Source: Brasilonema sennae CENA114 | Lineage (GTDB): Bacteria > Cyanobacteriota > Cyanobacteriia > Cyanobacteriales > Nostocaceae | Length of the DNA stretch: 64,000 bases | Reading direction: 5' to 3' | NCBI RefSeq assembly: GCF_006968745.1 | Contig: NZ_CP030118.1 | Location: 4,616,399 to 4,680,398, forward strand | Shown here: piece by piece, positions 17,750-26,201 of the stretch | How positions within the stretch are numbered: position 1 is the stretch's first letter | Layout of the letters: every line of letters begins with the position of its first letter | Notes under the pieces: model-generated | The model's input: only the letters and a program-made list of their open reading frames with translations | What the model was told of the DNA's origin: nothing | Databases searched by the model: none | Program-made: the position numbers and the translations under genes

Positions 17750-18172
17750 TTAAGTATTCACTTCGCCTTCACGTTTGTATTTTAAATATCGAGCGCCGTA
17801 ACCTAGATAACGACGGGTTAGTTCTAACAAAATAGAATTGAAATCCTCAGTTTTAGCTTCATTGGCTATCTTCTTAGCACGTTCTTTTATTTTTGTATTA
17901 ATATCATCAATAATCTTCTCAGCCAGTGATTCTTTTCCTCTCCCCCATTTTTTGTCTCTACCAACCTGATAGCGTAGAAAATTTTTGATAACTTCCGTGC
18001 TTTCAGTGGTATCAGAAACTCGTACTAAATTGCGAAATTGAGATTCTTCCAAATCACCATAGGATTTTTTATTATCCAAAGCATCCTGAATCCAAGTTAC
18101 TAAAAAGTCTTCAGCTTGACGGATGCCCTTTTGAATCTTAAGCTGTTTCTGTTGCTCTGAAAAATCACTCAT
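17750..18172 (-). CDS. Cas11-like small subunit (Csm2-like)
   Basis: A 140-residue, almost wholly helical, basic protein whose ATG overlaps the stop of csx10. Segments such as ESQFRNLVRVSDTTESTEVI and LLELTRRYLGYGARYLKYK match the expected look of Type III small subunits (Csm2/Cmr5/Cas11), which line the inner filament and contact target RNA. It is placed directly after csx10, which fits. No unique motif is available, so the role rests on size, fold prediction and context. Confidence 0.68.
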   Translation of the reverse strand: MSDFSEQQKQLKIQKGIRQAEDFLVTWIQDALDNKKSYGDLEESQFRNLVRVSDTTESTEVIKNFLRYQVGRDKKWGRGKESLAEKIIDDINTKIKERAKKIANEAKTEDFNSILLELTRRYLGYGARYLKYKREGEVNT

Positions 18173-19413
18173 ACTGCTTCCTCTCTCAATACCAGATGAA
18201 AATCGTTGCAGATTTGCAAACTTCCGAAACCTTCACAAGTGCGATCGCCTACTCCTTTTACTTCCAAATCTTCCAAAGCCTTGAGCCACAAATCTTTTTC
18301 TGTTGTGCTAAATAAATATACAGAACCCTTCTCAGTAATCAACTCTACATCTTTCATTAGTCCCCAAGCTGAATTCCAGCCAGAAAGATAATCATAGCTG
18401 CTATAAGCAGCGTGAAGTTGTAGAGATGTATCACTAACCCCTGTAAATTGCTGAAGCATTTCCCGTGAAATAACAGTAGTCCGTCGCCAGTTTTCACTCA
18501 AAATTGCATCGGCTTGTAAATCGATAGTGAAATAGGTACGATTTTCCAGTAAATCTTGTAAAGAATTACCAAATATCTGATTCCACTCAAGCCAGCGTTG
18601 ATGTAATTTGTCATTAAACTGCTTTATCTGGTTAGTTACTTTTGACTTGATTTCTACATGTGGGTTTGCAGTTATTTTGACTCTTCCTAATCCTCGTGAA
18701 GTTGCACCACCTAAACGTAGGTCTTCTTTATGATTATTAATGAATCTTTCTAGAGATTCCGCTAATTCATCTACTACGAGAATCCCTCCTGTATATGTAA
18801 CAGGTTTTTTTCTGTTATCTTGAGATTCGTTTAAAACTTCAATGCTATAGAGTACCCGTTCTTCTGAAGTTGATCGACGTCGATTAATACCAACTCGTGT
18901 TAACAAACGAGTCGTTATAGAGTGACTGTAATATTTGCCTTTGAGTTGGCTATAGAAACCTTTGAATGCGTCAACTCTTTCTCCATCAGTAGGACAATTA
19001 GGATCGTAGAGATGATTATAGCGATCAGCACAAAAACGGTCAATCAACGTATCAAAAACACCGTTATGTTTTGGATCATTTGGTTTGGACTTAAAACCTG
19101 ACTTAGTTTTAGAACTTAAAGCAGTAGCAGGTACAACCTTGACTTCTGGCTGCACTCTAGTGGACTTATCTCCCTCAATAGTTGCGGGATAGGCATTTTG
19201 AAATATTGCCGGATTTTCACCCAAAAATAACTCATGAAAATTGTCACCTTCACTAATAGATGTATTAGCCTGCTTCAAAATATGAGCTGCAACTGCACCG
19301 CGAATAACAGAACCGGGAATATATGTCTGGGCTTCACTAACGCTTCCCCCTGGTTTTTGTCGTCCAATCGCTAAGGGAGACAGTGCTTTTATTTCCAAAT
19401 TAATTCGTTTCAT
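18169..19413 (-). CDS. csx10: Csx10-like Cas5-group RAMP protein
   Basis: A 414-residue RAMP protein starting at ATG 19413 (MKRINLEIKALSPLAIG), which overlaps the stop of the upstream cas7 as ATGA and has AGGAGG six bases upstream. Features are GGSVSEAQTYIPGSVIRGAVAA split over the first RAMP motif (about 24-45), the glycine loop LRLGGATSRGLGRVKI (about 235-250), and a second RAMP-like half ending VGDRTCEGFGSLQIC. Csx10 is the Cas5-type subunit that binds the 5' handle of crRNA and is the hallmark of Type III-D. The open frame extends to 19488, but the extra codons lie within the upstream gene. Confidence 0.84.
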   Translation of the reverse strand: MKRINLEIKALSPLAIGRQKPGGSVSEAQTYIPGSVIRGAVAAHILKQANTSISEGDNFHELFLGENPAIFQNAYPATIEGDKSTRVQPEVKVVPATALSSKTKSGFKSKPNDPKHNGVFDTLIDRFCADRYNHLYDPNCPTDGERVDAFKGFYSQLKGKYYSHSITTRLLTRVGINRRRSTSEERVLYSIEVLNESQDNRKKPVTYTGGILVVDELAESLERFINNHKEDLRLGGATSRGLGRVKITANPHVEIKSKVTNQIKQFNDKLHQRWLEWNQIFGNSLQDLLENRTYFTIDLQADAILSENWRRTTVISREMLQQFTGVSDTSLQLHAAYSSYDYLSGWNSAWGLMKDVELITEKGSVYLFSTTEKDLWLKALEDLEVKGVGDRTCEGFGSLQICNDFHLVLREEAV

Positions 19414-20120
19414 TGCACACCTCCTTTTGCTAAAAAATCCCATGCTTCCTGTTCCAAAGCTAAAGCCGGGAATTTCCAATGCAACCAACCCAAACCCGCT
19501 GATTTACTCCCACCCAAAGCATTTATGTGTCGCAGCCCAGCTAAAATTAATGCCGCCGCATAGACTGGCGCACCAGATAGGTGAATATGTCCTGTAAACT
19601 TGAGTTGGGCGTTTGCAGGAGAGGTTTCCAAAAAGTAAAGTTTTTGTTCTTCGGCGATGCGGCGACGGCGGTTGATGGTGACACCTGGACGCACCACTTC
19701 TGGCAAATTATCTGGTTCTTCAGTGCAGATCAGATCATCAAATATGGCACGAGATTGTAATGCTGGATTCCCAAATATTTGACAAATTAGACAATGATGC
19801 TGCTCCTCGTAATTTTTTAGTTGATATTCGCTTCGCTCAAAGTTACCAGTTAACCCTGCTCTTTGAGGACACATGGTTTGCGGATTAGGAGAATAACAGA
19901 TTTTCCAACATAACCCTCTAGCAATTTTTTCACATTCATGACGCAAACGACCTTTGAGTTGAGAAGCTGGAATAAGTAAGTTTCCTTCCGAGTTGCGAAC
20001 TATTGGTTTATCTGCGAGTGAACCAGAAGAACCACCTGCACCAATACACAAAGCCGTGTCAATGAGTGCTGTAATTTGATATGAAGTGATGGAGTTTGAT
20101 AGTTCTTGAAGATTAATCAT
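19410..20120 (-). CDS. Cas7-family RAMP protein (Csm3-like) with Cys cluster
   Basis: A 236-residue RAMP protein overlapping the cas10 stop by ATGA. The N-terminal segment LADKPIVRNSEGNLLIPAS with D37 and QLKGRLRHECEKI gives the Cas7 signature. C71, C75, C84, C110 and C113 form a likely zinc site, as in several Csm3-like proteins. RRRRIAEEQKLYFLET and the loop ALGGSKSAGLGWLHWKF (about 201-217) complete the fold. It probably forms part of the crRNA-binding backbone next to Cas10 and Csx10. Confidence 0.85.
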   Translation of the reverse strand: MINLQELSNSITSYQITALIDTALCIGAGGSSGSLADKPIVRNSEGNLLIPASQLKGRLRHECEKIARGLCWKICYSPNPQTMCPQRAGLTGNFERSEYQLKNYEEQHHCLICQIFGNPALQSRAIFDDLICTEEPDNLPEVVRPGVTINRRRRIAEEQKLYFLETSPANAQLKFTGHIHLSGAPVYAAALILAGLRHINALGGSKSAGLGWLHWKFPALALEQEAWDFLAKGGVQ

Positions 20121-22462
20121 AACTCAGTCCCCACAGATAAAAGCTCTGATAATTCACTATCTGGTATTTCTTCTATAAACTCGTAGAGTTCTACCATTTC
20201 TCGCCAAATGGTTTCAAAAAGAGGATAGTCTGACTTGTCATACTCAAGTGCGCCATCGTCATACATCCACGGGGCTAAATTACCTCCATTATTTTCGTCT
20301 TTCGGCTGACACCAAGCTTCTTCAAACTGTTCTTGCAATTCTTTTTTACCTTCCTTCAGCCGTACTCGAAAATAGCGATAGTTAAGAATGGCAGTATGCT
20401 TACCTCGTTCTAATAAAGTCCGAATTTGGTAGAGTTGTGACTTGGGAAAATTAGCTTTTTTCAAAGCTGATATTGCTGTTAAAAATCCTCTTAATTCATG
20501 TAAAGTGTATGGAGCAGCATATAGCTTGAGTTTTGATCTCAGGTTTTTCGTCAACGCCTGCTCGCGAAATTCTTTGATATTGGATGAAATCATCGTGACG
20601 GATTTGAGAGTTAAAAAATCTACTGTTCCACCATAGTATCCAGCTTCCTTCAATTTTTTTGCACGTTCTTTAGCTGATTTTAGTAATTGTTCTGTTAGGT
20701 CTTTGGCGTAGTAAATGGGGGTGTTATATGCGGTAATCAAGACACCAATTGACGTGCTGAGTTGACATTGAGAAGGTGTAGCCTCTGTAGGTTTGTAACG
20801 ATGACATTTTTTCAAGTCAATGGGTTGCTCTGGGGTCTTAATTTTATAGCAACCCTTGATTTTTTCTTCTGCTGTTGGGTTTTCTACCAATGGCACTTCT
20901 TTGAGCAGAATTTTATCAAACCTTTCTCCAATAAACTGAGCAATTTCCAAAGCTTTATTAGCTGGAACAATCAGAATAATGTCATCACCACCAATGGTAA
21001 TGATTTCAAAGGGATGAACTAATTCACCGTTCTCCAGTGTAGACTCTTCATCATTCAGATTTCGCAGTTCGTGAGGATTTAATTTCTCTGCTAATGCCTG
21101 ATAAACTGCATACTGCGTCGCTAATTCCACATCTTGACTGAATTCCTGATATTTTTGTGCAGTCAGAATTTTTTGTATATAACCACCCATGTTATTACCG
21201 TCGGCGTAGATATAGGCAACAAAACCTTTACTAGCATTGGCAATATGACTTAGGCTTTGGGGAATTTCAATGTTATCAAGTGTCAAATTTCCATAGTATT
21301 TTTCTTTTAAACTGGGATTCTTATTCAGAAATGAATTGAATTTATCTATCCAACCTTCAACTCTGATGCTTTTCCATGTCAAATGAGAATTTTTGTACCA
21401 TGTAGGCAGCTCTGCTTTTCCCTTTTTGGCTCTATAACCAACCAGATGTTTGCGAGCCGAAGCTTCCGAAAAATGAGATTCTCTGGGTAGATCTGGTGGT
21501 TGGACAATCATTACCGCAGATCTATGTTCTCCTCCATCACGCATCAAGTAAGGATGGGTTTCAAACATGGGAGGATAGCGACGACTGGGACGACCAGAAA
21601 AGTCATATCCACTACGACGCTGATTAAAGAGAATTGCTAATTTGGTTGTCAGTTCATTAAAACTTTTACGGTTTTTGAAAACTTCAAATATTTCTGCATC
21701 ATTATTAGGATAGCCAAAGTAAGCTTGAACTAATGGTTTTTTATATTCCTGACGATACCAATCTAACCATAATGTATTTTCAATAGGTTCTCGTAGCAAT
21801 CCAAAGCTGAGTTCTAATAATCTAAACGTATCTCCTACTGCGCAAGAATTTGCTGTTAAAGTTTCCTCAGTGTAGCGTTTTTCAATTGCATTAGCTAAAT
21901 CATCTACAAAAGCAGCCGGACAAAATGCGAGAATGTTACCACCCGTAGAATAAATAATGAGTTCTGGAATCAGTACCTCTGAGAGTTTGTAGTCAGTGGA
22001 AAAATTTTCATCAAGCCATTCCCTAACTTGAGTGCACTCAATAGTATAACTCTTGGATGACTGAGGATTTTTGTGAAAAAAAGCAGATAAATCAATCAGA
22101 TTTATCCGATCCAGTAAGGCAGATGCACCACGAATATCTTGAATTTTTGAGGACTCAAACATGTATTGCTTAATTTTGGTAGCCCCACCGTAAACTAAGC
22201 CAATGCGAGTAGTCTGATTCCATAATTCAGAATACTTGCTCTTTAATTCATCTAGAGTTGCTGGAAAATAATCTTTATCAATTCCTTGTAGTTCCTTTAC
22301 TTGTTCGACAAGCGATCGCACCTCTTCTGGGACATCTTTTCCATCATTCAAAGCCTGTCGCATTTGCTTTAAAACAGCTATATCAAACTTGGGTTGTCGC
22401 TTGTCTCCCCAAGCCAAACACCAGCTAATAGCTGTTGTGATGCTGTGTTGAGAATTTGTCAT
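20117..22462 (-). CDS. cas10: Cas10 (Type III large subunit, GGDD cyclase, no HD domain seen)
   Basis: A 781-residue Cas10/Cmr2-type protein. The first, degenerate palm domain includes KIQDIRGASALLDRIN (107-122) and STGGNILAF. The active palm has FVAYIYADGNNMGGY (about 414-428) and IITIGGDDIILIV (487-499), with the GGDD at 491-494 that makes cyclic oligoadenylate from ATP. Cysteines at GCYK, KKCHR and SQCQ may bind zinc. The N-terminal 90 residues contain no His-Asp motif, so the ssDNase domain appears absent. It is the first gene of the minus-strand operon. ATG 22462 has no strong ribosome binding site. Confidence 0.92.
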   Translation of the reverse strand: MTNSQHSITTAISWCLAWGDKRQPKFDIAVLKQMRQALNDGKDVPEEVRSLVEQVKELQGIDKDYFPATLDELKSKYSELWNQTTRIGLVYGGATKIKQYMFESSKIQDIRGASALLDRINLIDLSAFFHKNPQSSKSYTIECTQVREWLDENFSTDYKLSEVLIPELIIYSTGGNILAFCPAAFVDDLANAIEKRYTEETLTANSCAVGDTFRLLELSFGLLREPIENTLWLDWYRQEYKKPLVQAYFGYPNNDAEIFEVFKNRKSFNELTTKLAILFNQRRSGYDFSGRPSRRYPPMFETHPYLMRDGGEHRSAVMIVQPPDLPRESHFSEASARKHLVGYRAKKGKAELPTWYKNSHLTWKSIRVEGWIDKFNSFLNKNPSLKEKYYGNLTLDNIEIPQSLSHIANASKGFVAYIYADGNNMGGYIQKILTAQKYQEFSQDVELATQYAVYQALAEKLNPHELRNLNDEESTLENGELVHPFEIITIGGDDIILIVPANKALEIAQFIGERFDKILLKEVPLVENPTAEEKIKGCYKIKTPEQPIDLKKCHRYKPTEATPSQCQLSTSIGVLITAYNTPIYYAKDLTEQLLKSAKERAKKLKEAGYYGGTVDFLTLKSVTMISSNIKEFREQALTKNLRSKLKLYAAPYTLHELRGFLTAISALKKANFPKSQLYQIRTLLERGKHTAILNYRYFRVRLKEGKKELQEQFEEAWCQPKDENNGGNLAPWMYDDGALEYDKSDYPLFETIWREMVELYEFIEEIPDSELSELLSVGTEL

Positions 22463-22622
22463 AATTTACTATTTCAAACTTTTAATACTTTGCAGTCCAC
22501 TTCAGCCCAGACATAGTACGGGCGTGAGTACACTCATAATTCCAAGTAGCTTTTTATCGACTGCTATTATGTCATACTGGTGGAAAATACTTATTCCACC
22601 AGCCGAAAATCCGTATCAAACC

Positions 22623-22706
22623 TTATTGGGCTTTAGTCTGAGTCAGATAGTTTTTGAAAAATCTTAACTCCAACAAAATCAAAACCCTCTCCTGAGACTC
22701 TGTCAT
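22623..22706 (-). CDS. very small hypothetical ORF (27 aa), start overlaps preceding stop
   Basis: Encodes MTESQERVLILLELRFFKN plus eight further residues. Its ATG overlaps the stop of the upstream 135-codon frame as ATGA, the same coupling used throughout the cas operon, which is the only evidence that it is translated. Function unknown. Confidence 0.25.
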   Translation of the reverse strand: MTESQERVLILLELRFFKNYLTQTKAQ

Positions 22707-23110
22707 AACTTTAACTCCGCTTTCCATTTCCACTCCAAGCCAATACGTTTGCAAACAAGAGCAAAGTCTAGATTCAACTCTAGATTCTTAGATAGGACTT
22801 CAATCAGGCGTGTCAAAACATTCTCAGTTGATTTTGCAACTGAGTTTACAGCAGAAATCTTATTCATTGAGGAATCCTGGTTTGTGGCGAGGGATTCCTG
22901 ATTTTGGGGTAGCACTTGTAGCGATGCTACAGGCAAGATACTTATAGTAGTCAGCGTTGGTTGCGGTATTGCTGGTATGGTTACCCAGTTTGATGACTGT
23001 CCGCCTGCTTGCAACAAAGCGTTGTTGCCATTCTTGCAATTCAACGCTATCCAGGAATTGAAGCTTGTTGAGTGTCTTCCTGGAGTGTTTCCGTAATAAG
23101 AAATTGTCAT
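22703..23110 (-). CDS. hypothetical protein upstream of cas10
   Basis: A 135-residue frame with a plausible ribosome binding site (AGAAGGAAAGT before ATG). The N-terminal 85 residues are Ser/Thr/Asn/Gln-rich and low in complexity. The C-terminal 50 residues (TENVLTRLIEVLSKNLELNL followed by DFALVCKRIGLEWKWK) look like a folded helical segment. A competing 93-codon frame overlaps it, so the frame is not certain. It could be a degraded gene. It reads in the same direction as the cas operon, about 240 bp upstream of cas10. Confidence 0.3.
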   Translation of the reverse strand: MTISYYGNTPGRHSTSFNSWIALNCKNGNNALLQAGGQSSNWVTIPAIPQPTLTTISILPVASLQVLPQNQESLATNQDSSMNKISAVNSVAKSTENVLTRLIEVLSKNLELNLDFALVCKRIGLEWKWKAELKL

Positions 23111-23410
23111 TTACTTTCCTTCTAAAAATCGCTCGTCTCACGTATCCTGAATAGTTCCGTCAGTTTACTGGTTTCATCCATCTGGGATTTCCATGTCTTT
23201 CTCCTTTGAACATTACTTTAGATTGTAATAGACCAATTCTGGTTTGCCCGTAATTTACCGTAATTTTATATACTTTGTATAGATATTAACCTCGTGATTT
23301 AGCAAGTACACTAATCAGCTATATTTACAATATTTTTAGCTAAAAGTTGTATATTGATTCTTAACAAGATAAACTTAAAGTGGAAACAGTAAACTACGAG
23401 GTTAAACCAC

Positions 23411-23510
23411 AATTCAGTAACTTCCTCGCAAGGGGATTGAAACTCGCTGTCTCATGTATATATGACTTGTTCAGTCAGTGTTCAATACTTCCCCGCAAGG
23501 GGACACAAAC
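23411..23510. CRISPR. relic CRISPR array: two degenerate repeats, one 34-bp spacer
   Basis: Repeat 1 (23411-23443) ends ACTTCCTCGCAAGGGGATTG followed by AAAC. Repeat 2 (23478-23510) ends ACTTCCCCGCAAGGGGACAC followed by AAAC. The shared core CTTCC(T/C)CGCAAGGGGA and terminal AAAC are typical of cyanobacterial CRISPR repeats (GTTTCA...CTTCCTCGCAAGGGGATTGAAAC class). The spacer is 34 bp. The repeats differ at several positions and no further units follow, so this is a decayed mini-array near cas10 rather than an active one. Confidence 0.7.
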
Positions 23511-23598
23511 CCAAGACTGTACCTAAATACCCGATGACAAGGGTGGGTTGGGTGAATGCGCGATTTATAAGCGATTAAGCGAACTTGATATAATTTGT

Positions 23599-24834
23599 TT
23601 AACCACGAGGAGGGTTAAGGCGCTTTTTAAATTCTTGCGCTCTTCGGTGATCAGGAATTTTTTCTACTAAAACTTCTACCAATTGCTCTGGTGTTATTTG
23701 TGGATTTTTATTCAAAGTGTCTTCAAGAACAAAACTGGCGAAGGGACCTACAAAACTAGTTAGTTCTCGCCGACAATACTCCACAAACTCTGGCTTGATG
23801 CTAGTCGTATTTTCTGCTTGGAATTCGTTGGCTTTTTCTGTGTTTTGCCTGGGTTGTTGTGATTTTTGATTAAACTGTTTACTTTCTTCAGACAGTTTAG
23901 TCTGTGGTAGTTCAAGCCTTGGAGCAGGGTGAGGATGAATTGGTACGTTTTGAGGTGATTGTGTCACAATACCACCAGATAAACCTTGTGACTGAAACAG
24001 ATTCAATACTTCTCTGGCTGATTGATAACGGTCGGCTGGTCTTTCCGCCAGCATTTTATCCAATATCTGAGTGACAAAATCACTAACTTTAACGTAAGAT
24101 TTCCATTGCCACTGAAAAGACTGATCTATCAGCAAACGTGGCATTTTTCCAGTCAGAAGAACAATAGCAGAAACACCCAGTGCATAGAGGTCGCTACAGG
24201 GGTAGCAACGTCCCATGCGAATCTGTTCTGGTGGAGAATAACCTACTTTTCCAACTACTGAACCAGCAACAGAGTACGAAGATTTTGAAGAATCACCCGC
24301 CAGAATTTGAGTGAATTTTTGCTTAACCACTCCAAAGTCAATCAGTACAGGTTTAGAAAGCTTATGGGAAAACATCACATTGTCTGGTGAAATATCCCGA
24401 TGAATGATATTGCGTTGATGGATATACTCTAAAACTGGCAACAAATCCAATAACCACTGAATAACTTCTGCCTCGGAAAATGGCTTTCGTTTTGTTGAAA
24501 GGCGATCGCGCAAAAGTTGAGAGTAACTATCACCTTCAACATATTCCTGGACTATAAATATCCGCTCTTTCTCGGTTAACCAAGCCAGAAACTTAGGAAT
24601 CTGGGGATGATTGAGTTGGTATAAAGTTTTCGCTTCACGCTCGAATAACTCACGGGATTTGACAAGTACGGCTTCTGCTGTGTTTGCAGGGACAAATTCT
24701 TTGAGGACGCAATAATCCCCGAAACGTTGAGTGTCAACTGCTAAGTAAGTTCTTCCAAAGCCTCCCTGTCCAAGAAGTCTTTGAATCTGATAGCGACTGT
24801 TAATCGAAGTTCCGGGGTTTAGCTCTGGTAGCAT
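23599..24834 (-). CDS. serine/threonine protein kinase
   Basis: A 411-residue Hanks-type kinase. The glycine loop LLGQGGFGRTYLA (about 19-31), the VAIK-type lysine in CVLKEF, the catalytic loop HRDISPDN (the usual K is replaced by S), the metal-binding DFG and GKVGYSPPEQIRMGRCYPCSDLYALG are present. After a Pro/Gln-rich linker (about 290-345), a C-terminal helical module of about 65 residues (VEYCRRELTSFVGPFASFVL onward) follows, seen also in other cyanobacterial kinases. No membrane segment is visible, so it is probably cytosolic. It stands alone downstream of the CRISPR relic; no target can be inferred. Confidence 0.9.
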   Translation of the reverse strand: MLPELNPGTSINSRYQIQRLLGQGGFGRTYLAVDTQRFGDYCVLKEFVPANTAEAVLVKSRELFEREAKTLYQLNHPQIPKFLAWLTEKERIFIVQEYVEGDSYSQLLRDRLSTKRKPFSEAEVIQWLLDLLPVLEYIHQRNIIHRDISPDNVMFSHKLSKPVLIDFGVVKQKFTQILAGDSSKSSYSVAGSVVGKVGYSPPEQIRMGRCYPCSDLYALGVSAIVLLTGKMPRLLIDQSFQWQWKSYVKVSDFVTQILDKMLAERPADRYQSAREVLNLFQSQGLSGGIVTQSPQNVPIHPHPAPRLELPQTKLSEESKQFNQKSQQPRQNTEKANEFQAENTTSIKPEFVEYCRRELTSFVGPFASFVLEDTLNKNPQITPEQLVEVLVEKIPDHRRAQEFKKRLNPPRG

Positions 24835-24919
24835 TACTGCGTTGTGGTTTGGTGAGTAAAATGCAAATAGAATTTTATTCTAGTGTCTCTTACTTGCCAG
24901 GATACACCAAACTACAACT

Positions 24920-24987
24920 AGACCTCTCCAAAAATGATTTTTAGTGCAAGCGCGCTAAAGGTTTCATAGCCATTTTTGGAGAGGTCT
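24920..24987. repeat. short MITE with 17-bp perfect terminal inverted repeats and TA flanks
   Basis: AGACCTCTCCAAAAATG at the left and CATTTTTGGAGAGGTCT at the right, total 68 bp. TA occurs at both ends (CTA|GACC and GGTC|TAC), suggesting TA target-site duplication of the IS630/mariner type. Confidence 0.75.
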
Positions 24988-25130
24988 ACTGACGACCGTT
25001 AACCGAACCGTATTGCGAGCAGCCGGTGCAGAAGATCAACGCCAGAATAGCTTCTCACATTATCGCAATATTGCCAACGCCTTATCTAGCAAAAGCATGA
25101 TCGCCAATAAAGTTGATTGTCCAACTGCAT
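24988..25130 (+). pseudogene. possible IS4/IS701-like transposase N-terminal remnant
   Basis: From about 24993 the plus strand reads TTVNRTVLRAAGAEDQRQNS continuing FSHYRNIANALSS, which resembles the N-terminal region of IS701-type DDE transposases (typically an RTV...LRVMGL...F.NYHRVLNRA pattern). It has no start codon and soon loses similarity. A short remnant only; the identification is tentative. Confidence 0.35.
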
Positions 25131-25229
25131 AAGTTACATTCGATGACATTTACTAAGAATCTGGAGGGACAAGCCTCAATACTTTGACTGTGGGTGTTCT
25201 CCCAAAAAACATTCAAACAGGAATAAACT

Positions 25230-25499
25230 ATGTCATCCGAACTTCAAGCTGCAACTACTGCTGCTGATGCCCAACTGTCTAATGATCTGCCAACTCTAAA
25301 GAAAGGTCTACAAACTGAAGGAGTTAGATTACTGCAACAAATTCTGATTCTCCGTTACAAATACAAAATTACCTTTGACGCTAACTTCGGTGATAAAACT
25401 GAGGATGCAGTCAAGGACTTTCAACGCAAGTATAATCTGAGTCAAGATGGAATTGTTGGTGTAAAAACTTGGCGTGCTCTAGGCGCAAATATTGCCTAA
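25230..25499 (+). CDS. peptidoglycan-binding domain protein
   Basis: An 89-residue protein consisting almost entirely of one peptidoglycan-binding type 1 repeat (about 22-85): LKKGLQTEGVRLLQQIL, then ITFDANFGDKTEDAVKDFQ, then LSQDGIVGVKTWRALG. This is the usual helical fold with the GD.T..AV..FQ...L..DG.VG..TW signature. The N-terminal 20 residues are Ala/Thr-rich and lack a signal peptide. It may be cytosolic or exported by a non-classical route. AGGAATAA precedes the ATG. It is followed by terminator-like hairpins. Confidence 0.85.
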   Translation: MSSELQAATTAADAQLSNDLPTLKKGLQTEGVRLLQQILILRYKYKITFDANFGDKTEDAVKDFQRKYNLSQDGIVGVKTWRALGANIA

Positions 25500-25527
25500 G
25501 CTCCTTAGCACACTGCTACTGCGCCAT

Positions 25528-25780
25528 GGGTAAAACTTAAAAAAAGCCTGGGATTATCCCCCAGGCTTGCTCACTGCTATTTGTCTTTGCTTTTGGCTTA
25601 CTATTAGAGTTCCCTTTAAAAATTCCCTTTCGACCTGCTTTTTTGTCTGCGATGAGTAAAACCTAAAAAAAAGCCTGGGCTATAATTCCAGGCTTGCTCA
25701 CTGCTATTTGTCTTTGCTTTTGGCTTACTATTAGAGTTCCCTTTGAAAATTTCCTTTCGACCTGCTTTTTTGTCTGGGAT
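25528..25780. repeat. tandem duplication of a 126-bp terminator-containing unit
   Basis: Unit 1 (25528-25653) and unit 2 (25654-25780) are directly adjacent and nearly identical. The main difference is in the hairpin loop and arm (AAGCCTGGGATTATCCCCCA versus AAGCCTGGGCTATAATTCCA). The sequence after unit 2 runs straight into the TnpB remnant. Confidence 0.85.
25543..25569 (+). terminator. Rho-independent terminator after the peptidoglycan-binding gene (copied in unit 2)
   Basis: Hairpin AAGCCTGGG...CCCAGGCTT flanked by A and T runs, about 45 bp after the stop codon. A second, related hairpin lies at about 25672-25695 in the tandem copy. Confidence 0.6.
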
Positions 25781-25799
25781 ACGCATTCGTGTTCGCGCT

Positions 25800-26201
25800 G
25801 CCTGTAAAATGTATGTCAACTGCAATAATGCAGGGATGGTGTTTGTTGAAGATCTAAATCTTGTTGGGCTATCTCGCGTAATACTCGGTAAAGATTGCCT
25901 TGATGCAGGATTTGGTCAGTTTTTTAATATCTTGCAACAGACATGTTTTAAGCGCGGTGTTTATTTCCAGAAGGTAGATGCTCGTAAGACTAGCCAAATC
26001 TGCCCTAACTGCGGAACTGAAACTGGTAAAAAAGATCTTTGTGAACGTGTTCATGTATGTTCACATTGCGGCTATACAACCGATAGGGATGTTGCAGCTG
26101 CACAAGTAGTCGCGATACGCGGACTTGCAGCCGTGGGGCACACGCTTGGTGAGGGTAAATTCGTTGGAATCCCCGAGACCCAAGAATCTGCGTGCCTTTA
26201 G
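25800..26201 (+). pseudogene. tnpB: IS200/IS605-type TnpB, C-terminal remnant
   Basis: The frame encodes the end of a TnpB RNA-guided nuclease: NNAGMVFVEDLNLVGLSR (RuvC-II glutamate region), DAGFGQFFNILQ, KVDARKTSQICPNCG and CSHCGYTTDRDVAAAQ. The two CxxC pairs form the zinc ribbon and the last D is RuvC-III. The N-terminal half including RuvC-I is missing; homology starts near 25820 directly after the tandem repeat. It cannot be catalytically complete. The sequence at and past the stop would include the guide-RNA scaffold of the original element. Confidence 0.82.

Larger units (their letters stand above)
22463..23598. other. region upstream of cas10 with relic array and weak ORFs
   Basis: Holds two overlapping small reading frames on the minus strand (22623-23110), an A/T-rich stretch at about 23200-23400 with no gene seen, and a two-repeat CRISPR relic at 23411-23510. 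No cas1, cas2 or reverse transcriptase is present. Confidence 0.5.

Noticed and set aside
25616..25825. 69-codon minus-strand frame in the tandem terminator repeat
   Set aside because: Its repeated peptide simply mirrors the DNA duplication; no independent coding evidence.
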